Assembly (NCBI RefSeq): GCF_000300855.1
Contig: NZ_ALJF01000010.1
Coordinates: 372,001-436,000 of the forward strand
Direction of reading: 5' to 3'
From: Agrobacterium albertimagni AOL15
Lineage (GTDB): Bacteria; Pseudomonadota; Alphaproteobacteria; Rhizobiales; Rhizobiaceae
Length of the DNA: 64,000 bases
In this document: piece after piece, positions 54,334-63,548 of the stretch
Position numbering within the stretch: position 1 is the stretch's first letter
Layout of the letters: every line of letters begins with the position of its first letter
Translations under genes and position numbers: made by a program
The notes under the pieces: generated by a model
What the model saw: only the letters and a program-made list of their open reading frames with translations
Databases searched by the model: none
What the model was told of the DNA's origin: nothing

Positions 54334-54942
54334 GTGACTGTATCCTACGATGACAAGAAAGCTTCGGAGCGTCGCAATCTCGGCGTGGCGACCGCTTGCG
54401 TCGTGTTCGTCGGTGGCATGATCGGCATGGCCTATGCTGCCGTTCCGCTCTACCAGCTCTTCTGCCAGGTCACCGGCTATGGCGGCACGACACAGCGCGT
54501 CGAACAGATGTCGGATGTCGTGCTCGACCGCACGATCAACGTCACCTTCGACGCCAATGCCTCTCCCGGCCTCAACTGGGATTTCAAGGCGGTCGACAAG
54601 AAGGTGACGCCGAAGATCGGCGAAACCGTGCAGATCACCTATACCGCGACGAACAATTCGCCCCATCCGGTCACCGGCGAGGCGATCTTCAACGTGACGC
54701 CCGGCGAAGCCGGCGCCTACTTCAACAAGGTCCAGTGCTTCTGCTTCACGAAGACCACGTTGCAGCCGGGCGAAACACTGGAAATGCCGGTCGTCTTCTT
54801 TGTCGACCCCGCCATCGTCGAGGCGGAGGAGACAAAGGGCATCGGAACGATTACCCTGTCCTACACCTTCTATCCGCGCGATGATCAGGAGCCGGTGGCC
54901 GCATTGTCGGTCGGTGAGGGCGAGGAACAGCCGAAACTGTGA
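54334..54942 (+). CDS. ctaG: Cytochrome c oxidase assembly protein CtaG
   Basis: 202 residues from a GTG. One N-terminal transmembrane helix (about 16-38) anchors a periplasmic copper chaperone of the Cox11 type: [15 protein letters not shown] at the start of the domain and the copper-binding [13 protein letters not shown] motif. It inserts CuB into CtaD. Confidence 0.94.
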   Translation: MTVSYDDKKASERRNLGVATACVVFVGGMIGMAYAAVPLYQLFCQVTGYGGTTQRVEQMSDVVLDRTINVTFDANASPGLNWDFKAVDKKVTPKIGETVQITYTATNNSPHPVTGEAIFNVTPGEAGAYFNKVQCFCFTKTTLQPGETLEMPVVFFVDPAIVEAEETKGIGTITLSYTFYPRDDQEPVAALSVGEGEEQPKL

Positions 54943-54997
54943 GAGGGCTCCGGTTCGCCGGAACTCGTAATGAAATTGACATTCGGGGATTGCTGAA

Positions 54998-55873
54998 ATG
55001 GCCGAAGCGCACCAGAAGAACCACGACTACCACATCATCGATCCGAGCCCCTGGCCGCTCCTGGCCTCGATCGGCGCCTTCGTCCTCACCTTCGGTGGCG
55101 TCGGCTACATGCGCTACCTCAACGGCGGTTCGCTGAACCTCTTCGGCGTGGATTGGGCCAATCCGTGGCTGTTCTATATCGGCCTCGCGATCGTGCTTTT
55201 CACCATGTTCGCCTGGTGGGCAGACACCATCAAGGAAGCCCACGAAGGCCATCACACCCGCGTCGTGTCGCTGCACCTGCGCTACGGCATGATCATGTTC
55301 ATCGCTTCCGAAGTGATGTTCTTCGTCGCCTGGTTCTGGGCCTTCTTCGATGCCAGCCTCTTCGCCAACGAAGCGATCCAGGCCAGCCGCGTCGAGTTCA
55401 CCGGTGGTCAGTGGCCGCCTGTCGGCATTGAGGTCGTCGATCCCTGGCACCTGCCGCTCTACAACACCGTCATCCTGCTGCTCTCGGGCACCTGCGTGAC
55501 CTGGGCGCACCATGCCATGCTGCACAACGATCGGAAGGGCCTCGTCTACGGCCTGCTCTTGACCGTGCTGCTCGGCGTCCTGTTCTCCTTCGTTCAGGCC
55601 TATGAATACGCCGTCTCGCCCTTCGACTTCAAAAACTCGATCTATGGCGCAACCTTCTTCATGGCGACCGGCTTCCACGGCTTCCACGTTCTGGTTGGCA
55701 CGATCTTCCTGATTGTCTGCCTGTTCCGTGCGCTCGCTGGCCACTTCACCCCGCAGCAGCATTTCGGCTTCGAAGCCGCTGCCTGGTACTGGCACTTCGT
55801 CGACGTCGTCTGGTTGTTCCTCTTCTTCGCCATCTACATCTGGGGCGACTGGGGTGCGCCGCTCGCCCACTGA
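54998..55873 (+). CDS. ctaE: Cytochrome c oxidase subunit III
   Basis: 291 residues, seven membrane helices. Signatures include HHTRVVSLHLRYGMIMFIASEVMFFVAWFWAFFDAS, GTCVTWAHHAML and YGATFFMATGFHGFHVLVGTIFL. It completes the three-subunit oxidase. A strong terminator follows, separating it from the downstream DUF983 and SURF1 genes. Confidence 0.96.
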   Translation: MAEAHQKNHDYHIIDPSPWPLLASIGAFVLTFGGVGYMRYLNGGSLNLFGVDWANPWLFYIGLAIVLFTMFAWWADTIKEAHEGHHTRVVSLHLRYGMIMFIASEVMFFVAWFWAFFDASLFANEAIQASRVEFTGGQWPPVGIEVVDPWHLPLYNTVILLLSGTCVTWAHHAMLHNDRKGLVYGLLLTVLLGVLFSFVQAYEYAVSPFDFKNSIYGATFFMATGFHGFHVLVGTIFLIVCLFRALAGHFTPQQHFGFEAAAWYWHFVDVVWLFLFFAIYIWGDWGAPLAH

Positions 55874-55893
55874 TCCGGGTGACGAAAGTTCCA

Positions 55894-55917
55894 GAAGGGC
55901 GGCGAAAGCCGCCCTTC
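55894..55917 (+). terminator. Terminator of the aa3 oxidase operon
   Basis: GAAGGGCGGC (55894-55903), GAAA loop, GCCGCCCTTC (55908-55917), followed by GTGTTTTCGG, 21 bases after ctaE. Confidence 0.85.
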
Positions 55918-56014
55918 GTGTTTTCGGCCCGTGCGACGATCCGGCACTCGTCGGGAACGACTGCATGCTCTAAGGGTTGGCCGGGGACATGAGACAGTAT
56001 CAAGGAGAGCGCTG

Positions 56015-56398
56015 ATGACCGAAGACAACGCGAAATTTCCGCCGGTGGATCCGGTCAAGGCGGCGCTGACGGCATCCTGCCCCCGCTGCGGCAATGGCAA
56101 GCTCTTCGACGGCTTCACCAAGCCGAAGGCCCGCTGCAATTCCTGCGGCCTCGATCTCTCCTGGATCGATGCCGGTGATGGTCCGGCGATCTTCGTCATC
56201 CTGCTGGCCGATCTCCTGGTGGTCGGGTTCGCGGTCTGGGTGGAACTGACCTATCAGCCCTCCATGTGGCTACACATCCTTGTCTTTGCCCCGCTTGGCG
56301 TGGCGCTGACGCTTTGGCTCATGCGCTTCCTGAAGGCGCTGCTGATCGCCCTGCAATACAAGCACAACGCCTCGCAAGGGGTGATCGACCGTGGCTGA
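56015..56398 (+). CDS. DUF983 protein
   Basis: 127 residues from MTEDNAKFPP with AAGGAGAG upstream. Two CxxC zinc-binding pairs (CPRCG and CNSCG, about 24-42) precede two membrane helices. DUF983 genes lie in cytochrome oxidase gene neighbourhoods, but their role is unknown. It overlaps the SURF1 start by eight bases. Confidence 0.85.
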   Translation: MTEDNAKFPPVDPVKAALTASCPRCGNGKLFDGFTKPKARCNSCGLDLSWIDAGDGPAIFVILLADLLVVGFAVWVELTYQPSMWLHILVFAPLGVALTLWLMRFLKALLIALQYKHNASQGVIDRG

Positions 56399-57149
56399 TT
56401 CCCGGCTGAACGAGGCAGACCAACAGGGGCGCCGCACCTGGCGGTTCTGGGCCGCACTGGTTCTGGTGCCGGTAGCGCTCGTCATCCTGCTTTCGCTCGG
56501 CACCTGGCAGGTCAACAGGCTGCACTGGAAGGAAAGCCTGCTCGCCGACATCCAGGAACGCAGCAATGCCGCTCCCCTGGATGTCGCGGCTTTGGAGCGC
56601 CTGATGGCCGAGGGCGAGGCGATCGACTATCGCCACGCCACGGTCGCTGGCCGATATCTGCATGACAAGGAGCGCCATTTCCTGGCGACCTTCGGCGGAC
56701 AGTCGGGCTTCTACGTCTACACACCGCTTCAACTGGAGGATGGCCGCTATCTCCTGGTCAACCGCGGATTCGTTCCTTACGACCGCAAGGATCCCGCCAG
56801 CCGCGGTGAGGGGCAGATCGAAGGGCTTCAGACGGTCACCGGCCTCGCCCGGGAAGAGCTGACGGAAAAACCCTCCTCGCTGGTGCCAGACAATGATGAA
56901 GCGGCGAACATCTTCTACTGGAAGGATCTGAGCCGCATGGCGGCCTCCGTGGACCTGCCGGCAGATCGTGTTCTGCCCTTCTTCCTCGATGCCGATTCGA
57001 CCCCGGTCGCCGGTGGTCTGCCCAAAGGTGGCGTGACGCAGATCGACCTGCCCAACAACCACATGCAATATGTCATCACCTGGTACGGCCTGGCAGTTGC
57101 CCTCGTGGCTGTCGCGGTCGCAGGTCTGTTCAGGCGCAAAACCCGATAG
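56391..57149 (+). CDS. SURF1 family cytochrome oxidase assembly protein
   Basis: 252 residues from a GTG inside the end of DUF983. N-terminal helix (ALVLVPVALVILLSLGTWQVNRLHWK) and C-terminal helix (YGLAVALVAVAVAGLF) flank a periplasmic domain containing DYRHATVAGRYLHDKE and the family GFYVYTPLQLEDGRYLLVNRGFVP. SURF1 (Shy1) helps place heme a into CtaD. Confidence 0.92.
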   Translation: MADSRLNEADQQGRRTWRFWAALVLVPVALVILLSLGTWQVNRLHWKESLLADIQERSNAAPLDVAALERLMAEGEAIDYRHATVAGRYLHDKERHFLATFGGQSGFYVYTPLQLEDGRYLLVNRGFVPYDRKDPASRGEGQIEGLQTVTGLAREELTEKPSSLVPDNDEAANIFYWKDLSRMAASVDLPADRVLPFFLDADSTPVAGGLPKGGVTQIDLPNNHMQYVITWYGLAVALVAVAVAGLFRRKTR

Positions 57150-57221
57150 TCCGAAGAGAGCTTTTCGGCTAAACACGCAAGGCCGTGCGGTCCCGATCGA
57201 TCGCCGCCAAGGGGTACATGC

Positions 57222-57587
57222 ATGTCCTATCTCGCTTCGACACTGGTCGCGCTCGTCGCGCTTGAACACATCTATATTCTGATCCTCGAGATGTTTCTCT
57301 GGACGACACCGACCGGTCGCCGCGCCTTCGGCATGAAACCGGAACAGGCCGAAGCGACCAAGGTCATGGCCGCCAATCAGGGCCTCTACAACGGCTTCCT
57401 TGCGGCCGGCCTGATCTGGGGGCTGCTGCATCCCGATACTGCCCTTGGTTTTCAAATTCAGTTGTTTTTCCTTGGCTGTGTGCTGGTCGCCGGCCTATAT
57501 GGGGGTGCAACGGCCTCGCGGAAGATTTTCGTCATCCAGGCGCTTCCCGCAGCCATCGCCATTATTGCTGTCCTGATTGCCGGCTGA
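57222..57587 (+). CDS. DUF1304 membrane protein
   Basis: 121 residues with four transmembrane helices; DUF1304 marker stretches are [37 protein letters not shown] and [13 protein letters not shown]. Function unknown. It lies four bases ahead of ispH, so they are probably co-transcribed. Confidence 0.85.
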   Translation: MSYLASTLVALVALEHIYILILEMFLWTTPTGRRAFGMKPEQAEATKVMAANQGLYNGFLAAGLIWGLLHPDTALGFQIQLFFLGCVLVAGLYGGATASRKIFVIQALPAAIAIIAVLIAG

Positions 57588-57591
57588 CCCG

Positions 57592-58596
57592 ATGAACATG
57601 CACATGAACCGCCCCCCTCTGACGATCAGGCTTTGCGGCCCGCGCGGCTTCTGCGCTGGCGTCGATCGCGCGATCCAGATCGTCGTGCTCGCCCTTAAGC
57701 GTTATGGGGCGCCGGTCTATGTCCGCCACGAGATCGTCCACAACCGTTATGTCGTGGAAGGGCTCGAGGCCAAGGGGGCGATCTTTGTCGAGGAACTCGA
57801 CGAGATCCCTGCCGAGCACCGCCAGCAGCCCGTGGTCTTCTCCGCCCATGGCGTGCCAAAATCCGTCCCGGAAGACGCGGCAAGCCGCAACCTCTTCTAT
57901 CTCGATGCCACCTGTCCGCTGGTCTCCAAGGTCCACAAGCAGGCCATGCGTCACCAGCGCCTCGGCCGCCACGTGATCCTGATCGGCCATGCCGGCCATC
58001 CCGAAGTCATCGGCACCATGGGCCAGCTTCCGGAAGGTACAGTCTCCCTTGTAGAGACGGTCGAAGAAGCCGATGCCTACCAGCCGGCAGATCCGGACAA
58101 TCTCGGCTACGTCACCCAGACCACGCTCTCCGTGGACGACACCGCCGGCGTCATCGCCCGCCTGATGCAACGCTTCCCGAACCTGACTGCGCCCTCGGCC
58201 GACAGTATCTGCTACGCCACCACCAACCGCCAGGAAGCGGTGAAGGCGGCTGCTCCCGGCTGCGACCTCTTCATCGTCGTCGGCGCACCCAATTCGTCGA
58301 ATTCTAAGCGCCTCGTCGAAGTCGCCTTGAGGGCAGGGGCCACCCGCTCGATGCTCGTTCAGCGGGCCTCCGAGATCGACTGGTCCGAGATCGGCGAGAT
58401 CGGAACGCTCGGCATTTCCGCCGGCGCGTCCGCCCCGGAAGTCATCGTCGACGAAATCATCGACGCCTTCCGCCAGCGCTTCGATGCCAAAGTCGAGCTG
58501 GCGATCACGGCGGAAGAAAACGAACACTTCCTGGTCAACCGCGAATTGCGCGATGTTGAACTGACCCGAGAGGATATGGCCTGGGTCAATGGATGA
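57592..58596 (+). CDS. ispH: 4-hydroxy-3-methylbut-2-enyl diphosphate reductase
   Basis: 334 residues from [10 protein letters not shown]; the ribosome site is weak. IspH makes IPP and DMAPP in the last step of the MEP pathway, using a [4Fe-4S] cluster. The three ligand cysteines are in GFCAGV (Cys21), DATCPLV and [20 protein letters not shown] and [14 protein letters not shown] line the active site. It complements dxs in the same window. Confidence 0.96.
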   Translation: MNMHMNRPPLTIRLCGPRGFCAGVDRAIQIVVLALKRYGAPVYVRHEIVHNRYVVEGLEAKGAIFVEELDEIPAEHRQQPVVFSAHGVPKSVPEDAASRNLFYLDATCPLVSKVHKQAMRHQRLGRHVILIGHAGHPEVIGTMGQLPEGTVSLVETVEEADAYQPADPDNLGYVTQTTLSVDDTAGVIARLMQRFPNLTAPSADSICYATTNRQEAVKAAAPGCDLFIVVGAPNSSNSKRLVEVALRAGATRSMLVQRASEIDWSEIGEIGTLGISAGASAPEVIVDEIIDAFRQRFDAKVELAITAEENEHFLVNRELRDVELTREDMAWVNG

Positions 58597-58631
58597 CCGC
58601 CTCAGCAGCCTGAAATTTGAGGATATCGATT

Positions 58632-59039
58632 TTGAAAAAGATGGTTTCGTCTGGCCTCGTTTGCCTTCTGTCTCTCACCGCTTGTTCCACTTCGTCCGAA
58701 GCGCCGAAACCTGCAGCCAGTCCAGCCATCGAAGAAGCTTTCTTTGACTACACGCTTGAGGTCGGCAAGGCGCGCCTCCTGCAGCGGAAATGCCCGGAGC
58801 TCGCCATGAACTTCGATGGCCTGATGGCTGAACTCAGGTCGCGCCCTCAACTGGCCCGCTCACAGGCGCGGCTATCCGCCGACAGCATCGACAAGGGCCG
58901 GTTGGCGGACGCTATCGATCGGTTCGAGAAGCAGAACGGCCTGTACCGCGCTGATAAGAGTGCCTATTGCGCCTTCGGCAAGAAGCAGATTGCAGCCAAG
59001 ACCAGAACCGGCCGACTGCTGCAGCTCCGGAGCAAATAG
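58632..59039 (+). CDS. Small lipoprotein (DUF5333-like)
   Basis: 135 residues from TTG (LKKMVSSGLVCLLSLTAC), with GAGG nine bases before it; an ATG at 58641 is the alternative. The lipobox is LTAC. The mature domain has a DUF5333-type helical pattern (EEAFFDYTLEVGKARLLQRKCPELAMNFDGLMAELRSRPQ ... NGLYRADKSAYCAFGKKQI) with two cysteines. Location: inner or outer membrane lipoprotein. Function unknown. Confidence 0.7.
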   Translation: MKKMVSSGLVCLLSLTACSTSSEAPKPAASPAIEEAFFDYTLEVGKARLLQRKCPELAMNFDGLMAELRSRPQLARSQARLSADSIDKGRLADAIDRFEKQNGLYRADKSAYCAFGKKQIAAKTRTGRLLQLRSK

Positions 59040-59059
59040 GGCGACCGAGGCGTTTCGCG

Positions 59060-60760
59060 TTAGCGCCCCGTCGACGGGATCTTCTTCGCGCCCCCGGTCC
59101 GGTCGACGCATGCCAGGGCATCCATGAGACGCATCGGGCGGCCATAGAGATAACCTTGGCCTTCCTGGCAACCGATCTCGCGCAAGACGCTCTCTTGCGC
59201 AATGACCTCTATGCCCTCGGCCACCGTGCGCAATCCCATCTCCCGGCTCATCGCGACAAGCGCCTTGGTGATCGCGGCATCCGAAGGTCGCGTGCGAATA
59301 TCGCGGATGAAGCCGCGATCGATTTTGAGGGTGGTCAGCGGATAGCGTTGCAGCGAACTCAAGGACGCAAATCCGGTCCCGAAATCATCGAAGGCGACAC
59401 ACACGCCGAGGTCGCGGATTGCCTTCAGGGCCTGCACGCTTGCATCCGCATCGTTCAGCGCGACCTGTTCGGTGATCTCCAGTTCCAGCCACTCGGGCGC
59501 CACCTGATGGTGTTCCAGCGCCTCTCCGACGCGGTCGCACAGATGCGGCGACCGGAACTGTTGCGGAAAGAGATTGACGGCGATCCGGTATCGGCCGTCC
59601 GGTCGATTGACGAGCGCAGCCATCCGGCACGCCTCTTCAATGGTCCACCAGCCGATGTCGCAGGCAAGCGAGCTTTGCTCCAGAGACGGCAGGAAGGCAC
59701 CCGGCAAAAGCACGCCGAGCTCGGGATGGTTCCAGCGGATCAGCGCTTCGAAGCCCACCACGCTGCGTGTCGCAAGGTCGACCTGCGGCTGGTAGAACAT
59801 CTCGAGTTCATCATTCTGCAGCGCGCGACGCAGCCGGTCGCGCATGTCGCGTTTGGCCTGGCTTTCGTTGCGCATGGATGTCTCGAAGAAGCGATAGGCT
59901 CGGCCACCGGCCGCCTTGGCGCGGTAGAGGGCGAAATCGGCCGAGGCCAGCAGTTCTTCCGCTTCGCCGCCATGGGAGGGCGAAAGCGCAATCCCGATGC
60001 TCGCGCCCAGTTCCAGCTCCAGACCTCCGAGGCTGAAAGGCTTGCGGAATGCTTCGAGGATCCGCGCCGCCTCGCTTTGTGCAAAGAGCGGATCACCACT
60101 GTCAGGGAGGAGCACCGCAAACTCGTCGCCGCCGAGGCGTCCGATCACCGCGTTCTCGCCAAGCAGATAGGGTAGCCGCACACCCACCGCTTGCAGGAGG
60201 CTATCGCCGACAAGATGGCCATGCGTATCGTTGACGTCCTTGAAGCCATCCAGATCCATCATCAGGAGCGTGCAGGCCGCACCCGAGGATAGCTTTTCAG
60301 CCAGAACGCTCATGAATTCATGCCGGTTGTGCAGCCCGGTCAAGGTGTCGTGCGAGGCCAGGCGCATCAACCGCGCATCACGCTCGCGCCGTTCGGAGAT
60401 GTCACGAATGGTTGCCCCGGCCCAGAAACCGTCCTCTGACGTCCACATGGAGAGCGTGATCTCGATCGGAAATTCCGTTCCGTCGCTCTTCAGCGCTGAC
60501 ACTTCCACCGGCTTTCCCGCAAGCCCTGGCTTGGCGCCCGCCGCGGCATTGGCCATGCCCGCCGTATGGGCGCCACGCATGCGCTCGGGAATGATCATGG
60601 TGATCTGCCGGCCATGAACCTGCTCGGCTTCATAGCCGAACATGGCGCAGAAGGCGGCATTGGCGAAGCGGATGTCGCCTTGGCTGTCGACCACGATGAG
60701 CGCGAGGTTCATGGCCGCCGCAAAGTCGTGTGCCATGCGAGCAGTTGTGGGGAGATTCAT
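59060..60760 (-). CDS. PAS-GGDEF-EAL cyclic-di-GMP protein
   Basis: 566 residues from MNLPTTARMAHDF. One PAS domain (about 12-130: LALIVVDSQGDIRFANAAFCAMFGYEAEQVHGRQITMIIPE) is followed by GGDEF with intact GRLGGDEFAV and EAL with GFEALIRWNHP, DDFGTGFASL and TVAEGIEV. No membrane segment is predicted, so it is cytoplasmic. Both activities are possible. It stands between ispH and thrB, where relatives have no such gene. Confidence 0.92.
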   Translation of the reverse strand: MNLPTTARMAHDFAAAMNLALIVVDSQGDIRFANAAFCAMFGYEAEQVHGRQITMIIPERMRGAHTAGMANAAAGAKPGLAGKPVEVSALKSDGTEFPIEITLSMWTSEDGFWAGATIRDISERRERDARLMRLASHDTLTGLHNRHEFMSVLAEKLSSGAACTLLMMDLDGFKDVNDTHGHLVGDSLLQAVGVRLPYLLGENAVIGRLGGDEFAVLLPDSGDPLFAQSEAARILEAFRKPFSLGGLELELGASIGIALSPSHGGEAEELLASADFALYRAKAAGGRAYRFFETSMRNESQAKRDMRDRLRRALQNDELEMFYQPQVDLATRSVVGFEALIRWNHPELGVLLPGAFLPSLEQSSLACDIGWWTIEEACRMAALVNRPDGRYRIAVNLFPQQFRSPHLCDRVGEALEHHQVAPEWLELEITEQVALNDADASVQALKAIRDLGVCVAFDDFGTGFASLSSLQRYPLTTLKIDRGFIRDIRTRPSDAAITKALVAMSREMGLRTVAEGIEVIAQESVLREIGCQEGQGYLYGRPMRLMDALACVDRTGGAKKIPSTGR

Positions 60761-60851
60761 TGCAACAGTCCCGCGTTGTTTCAGAAATGCTATCGGATCG
60801 ACATTAGCAGTTCGTAAAGTGCTGATGCAAAATCGGCACAGGGCGGACGCC

Positions 60852-60880
60852 TTGAAAAGTGCGCATCGAGTGTGTATATT
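60852..60880 (+). promoter_or_regulatory. hicA: Sigma-70-like promoter of the second hicAB operon
   Basis: TTGAAA (60852-60857) and TATATT (60875-60880) are separated by exactly 17 bp. The -10 ends seven bases before the hicA ATG (60888), so transcription would begin at or next to the start codon, giving a leaderless mRNA. GTGTATA here also occurs in the operator of the first hicAB. Confidence 0.6.
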
Positions 60881-60887
60881 TCTTGGC

Positions 60888-61076
60888 ATGAGGAGTTCAG
60901 CAGTCATCGCCGCGTTGAAAGCTGACGGGTGGTACGAAGTGTCCACCAAGGGAAGTCATGTCCAATTCAAGCATGACAAGAAGCCCGGCCGAGTCACTGT
61001 TCCCCATCCGAAGAGAGATCTGCCAATCGGCACCCTGAAAAATATTGAGAAGCAGTCTTCATTGAAGCTGAGGTGA
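60888..61076 (+). CDS. hicA: HicA family toxin (second locus)
   Basis: 62 residues: MRSSAVIAALKADGWYEVSTKGSHVQFKHDKKPGRVTVPHPKRDLPIGTLKNIEKQSSLK. The catalytic histidine is in GSHVQF. No ribosome site is seen. It differs strongly from the first HicA (47092) and pairs with the HicB that starts four bases after its stop. Confidence 0.92.
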   Translation: MRSSAVIAALKADGWYEVSTKGSHVQFKHDKKPGRVTVPHPKRDLPIGTLKNIEKQSSLKLR

Positions 61077-61080
61077 GCTA

Positions 61081-61515
61081 ATGCAGAATTTCATTGGTCT
61101 GATCCACAAGGATCCCGACAGCGATTATGGCGTCTCCTTTCCCGATTTTCCCGGTGTCGCCACGGCGGGTACGGATCTGGACGATGCACGCCGCATGGCG
61201 GAGGAAGCTCTGGCATTCCACGTCGAAGGCATGATTGAGGATGGTGAGGCCATTCCGGAGCCGTCGTCGCTCGAGGCGATCATGTCTGATCCTGAAAATG
61301 GCGATGCCGTGGCCGTTCTCATCCCGCTGAGAACCCCGGCGAAGAAGGCAGTTCGCGTCAACATCACTCTGGCCGAAGACCTCCTGCGTGCCATTGATGC
61401 CCATGCAGAGGCGCATGGTCTGACGCGCTCTGGTTTCTTGGCCAGGGCGGCAGAGCGTCAGATGATGAGCGACGACAATCCGAACAACATCAGGGGCTAT
61501 GCGCTCTCTGCGTGA
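61081..61515 (+). CDS. hicB: HicB family antitoxin (second locus)
   Basis: 144 residues. N-terminal [42 protein letters not shown] and a C-terminal ribbon-helix-helix ([38 protein letters not shown]). GAGG of the hicA end lies just upstream. It neutralises the adjacent HicA and probably represses the operon. Confidence 0.93.
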   Translation: MQNFIGLIHKDPDSDYGVSFPDFPGVATAGTDLDDARRMAEEALAFHVEGMIEDGEAIPEPSSLEAIMSDPENGDAVAVLIPLRTPAKKAVRVNITLAEDLLRAIDAHAEAHGLTRSGFLARAAERQMMSDDNPNNIRGYALSA

Positions 61516-61645
61516 CCATCGAAGTCATGCCCGCCGCGCCTGCAAGCACCATTTCCTGTGCCCGATGTCGTTGCGGGGCTGGCACCTGCAGCCCACCCGT
61601 TATAGGACTCGGGGGCAATCCCCGAAGCGGCACGGAACCAACGCT

Positions 61646-62611
61646 GTGGCAGTCTATACCGATATCAACGAAGTCGACCTCAAGGCCTTTCTGGCGCAGT
61701 ATGAGGCAGGCGAACTGCTCTCCTACAAGGGCATCGCCGAAGGCGTGGAGAACTCCAACTTCCTGCTGCACACCTCGAAGTTTCCGTTGATCCTGACGCT
61801 TTACGAAAAGCGGGTCGAAAAGTCGGACCTGCCGTTCTTCCTCGGCCTGATGCATCATCTCTCCGAGCGCGGTCTCAACTGCCCGCTGCCATTGCCGCGC
61901 AAGGATGGCGAGCTGCTCGGAGAACTCTCCGGCCGTCCGGCCGCCCTCATATCCTTCCTCGAAGGCATGTGGCTGAGAAAGCCCGAGGCGCAGCATTGCC
62001 GCGAGGTGGGGGCTGCGCTTGCCAAGATGCATATCGCCGGCGAAGGCTTCGAACTCACGCGACCAAATGCCCTGTCGCTCGAAGGCTGGCAGGTGCTCTG
62101 GGCGAAATCCGAGGCGCGTGCCGACGAAGTGGAGGAGGGGCTGGAGGCCGAGATCGGCGCCGAGCTGGATTTCCTCTCCATCCATTGGCCGAAGGACCTG
62201 CCCGCTGGCGTCATCCATGCCGATCTCTTCCCGGATAACGTCTTCTTCCTCGGCGACACCCTGTCGGGCCTGATCGATTTCTATTTCGCCTGCAACGACC
62301 TCCTGGTCTACGACCTCTCGATCTGCCTGAATTCTTGGTGCTTCGAAAAGGACGGCGCCTACAACATCACCAAGGGCAAGGCCATGATCGAGGGCTACCA
62401 GTCGGTGCGCCCGCTCTCGGCCGCCGAGATCGAGGCCCTGCCGATCCTCTGCCGCGGTTCTGCTTTGCGCTTCTTTCTGACCCGCCTCTATGACTGGCTG
62501 ACGACGCCGGCCGGCGCCCTGGTGGTGAAGAAGGATCCGCTTGAATATCTGAAGAAGCTGCGCTTCCACCGCGCGGTCACCAATGCCTCCGAATACGGAC
62601 TGATTGCATGA
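61646..62611 (+). CDS. thrB: Homoserine kinase
   Basis: 321 residues from GTG ([16 protein letters not shown]), the usual rhizobial N-terminus; extensions upstream lack similarity. It phosphorylates homoserine on the threonine pathway. This is the choline-kinase/APH-fold type, with [13 protein letters not shown] (nucleotide-binding N-lobe) and the catalytic [14 protein letters not shown] and [24 protein letters not shown]. Its stop overlaps the rnhA start by four bases. Confidence 0.93.
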   Translation: MAVYTDINEVDLKAFLAQYEAGELLSYKGIAEGVENSNFLLHTSKFPLILTLYEKRVEKSDLPFFLGLMHHLSERGLNCPLPLPRKDGELLGELSGRPAALISFLEGMWLRKPEAQHCREVGAALAKMHIAGEGFELTRPNALSLEGWQVLWAKSEARADEVEEGLEAEIGAELDFLSIHWPKDLPAGVIHADLFPDNVFFLGDTLSGLIDFYFACNDLLVYDLSICLNSWCFEKDGAYNITKGKAMIEGYQSVRPLSAAEIEALPILCRGSALRFFLTRLYDWLTTPAGALVVKKDPLEYLKKLRFHRAVTNASEYGLIA

Positions 62612-63078
62612 AACATGTCGAGATCTACACAGACGGCGCCTGCTCGGGAAATCCCGGCCCCGGGGGCTGGGGCGCGGTGCTGCGCTACGGCGAAACCGAG
62701 AAGGAGCTTTCCGGCGGCGAGGCGGACACCACCAACAATCGGATGGAATTGCTGGCCACGATCACCGCACTGAATGCGCTGAAAGACGCCTGCGAAGTCG
62801 ACCTTTACACCGACAGCAAATACGTCATGGACGGCATCTCCAAGTGGATCTTCGGCTGGAAGAAGAACGGCTGGAAGACCGCCGACAAGAAGCCGGTGAA
62901 GAACGGCGAACTCTGGCAGGCGCTCGACGTCGCCAACCAGCGCCACAAGGTCAAGTGGCACTGGGTCAAGGGCCATGCCGGCCACCCGGAAAACGAACGC
63001 GCCGATGAACTGGCCCGCAAGGGTATGGAGCCCTTCAAGAAATCGGGCGGCTTTCCCAAGTCCCTGATGGTGAAGTGA
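62608..63078 (+). CDS. rnhA: Ribonuclease HI
   Basis: 156 residues. It degrades RNA in RNA-DNA hybrids. The catalytic acidic residues are in [31 protein letters not shown] and ENERADELA; the handle region [25 protein letters not shown] is present. It overlaps thrB by ATGA. Confidence 0.97.
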   Translation: MKHVEIYTDGACSGNPGPGGWGAVLRYGETEKELSGGEADTTNNRMELLATITALNALKDACEVDLYTDSKYVMDGISKWIFGWKKNGWKTADKKPVKNGELWQALDVANQRHKVKWHWVKGHAGHPENERADELARKGMEPFKKSGGFPKSLMVK

Positions 63079-63172
63079 GCTGAGTGGAAAAGGGCAGGAC
63101 GCGTCCTCATCCCCTTGCCCTTTCGCCCGTTGCCCCTATGCTCCCGTCAAAACACCATCACGGGAGACATCC

Positions 63173-63481
63173 ATGATCCAGCACTGCGTGTTCCTGCGCT
63201 TCAAGGCCGCCGTCCAGGAGGCCGAGAAGCAGGCGATCTATGCGGCCATTGCCGATCTGAAGGACGTGGTGCCGGGCATGCTGGAGGTGAAGGCCGGGGC
63301 GAATGTCTCGCCGGAAGGGCTGGCAAGCGGCTACAATGACGGCTTCATCGTCACCTTCGAGGACGAGATGGTCCGCGACTATTACCTGAAGCATCCGAAG
63401 CATGTCGAAGTCGGCGAACGCATCGTCGGCGCAACCGACGGCGGCCTGGCCGGCATACTCGTCTTCGATCTGGCGCACTGA
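63173..63481 (+). CDS. Stress-responsive alpha/beta-barrel (Dabb) domain protein
   Basis: 102 residues with GGGAGACATCC upstream. MIQHCVFLRFKAAVQEAEKQAIYAAIADLKDVVPGMLEVKAGANVSPEGLASGYNDGFIVTFEDEMVRDYYLKHPKHVEV covers a complete Dabb fold, including the conserved YNDGFIVTFED and HPKH. Function unknown. It is followed by a strong bidirectional terminator. Confidence 0.85.
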   Translation: MIQHCVFLRFKAAVQEAEKQAIYAAIADLKDVVPGMLEVKAGANVSPEGLASGYNDGFIVTFEDEMVRDYYLKHPKHVEVGERIVGATDGGLAGILVFDLAH

Positions 63482-63490
63482 CGCTTACGA

Positions 63491-63530
63491 AAACGAGAAG
63501 AGGCCCGGTTTCCCGGGCCTCTTCTCGTTT
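63491..63530. terminator. Bidirectional terminator between Dabb and peroxiredoxin genes
   Basis: An 18-bp perfect stem: AAACGAGAAGAGGCCCGG (63491-63508) pairs with CCGGGCCTCTTCTCGTTT (63513-63530) around TTTC. It lies between convergent genes. Confidence 0.92.
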
Positions 63531-63548
63531 GGAAAATATCATCAGAGC

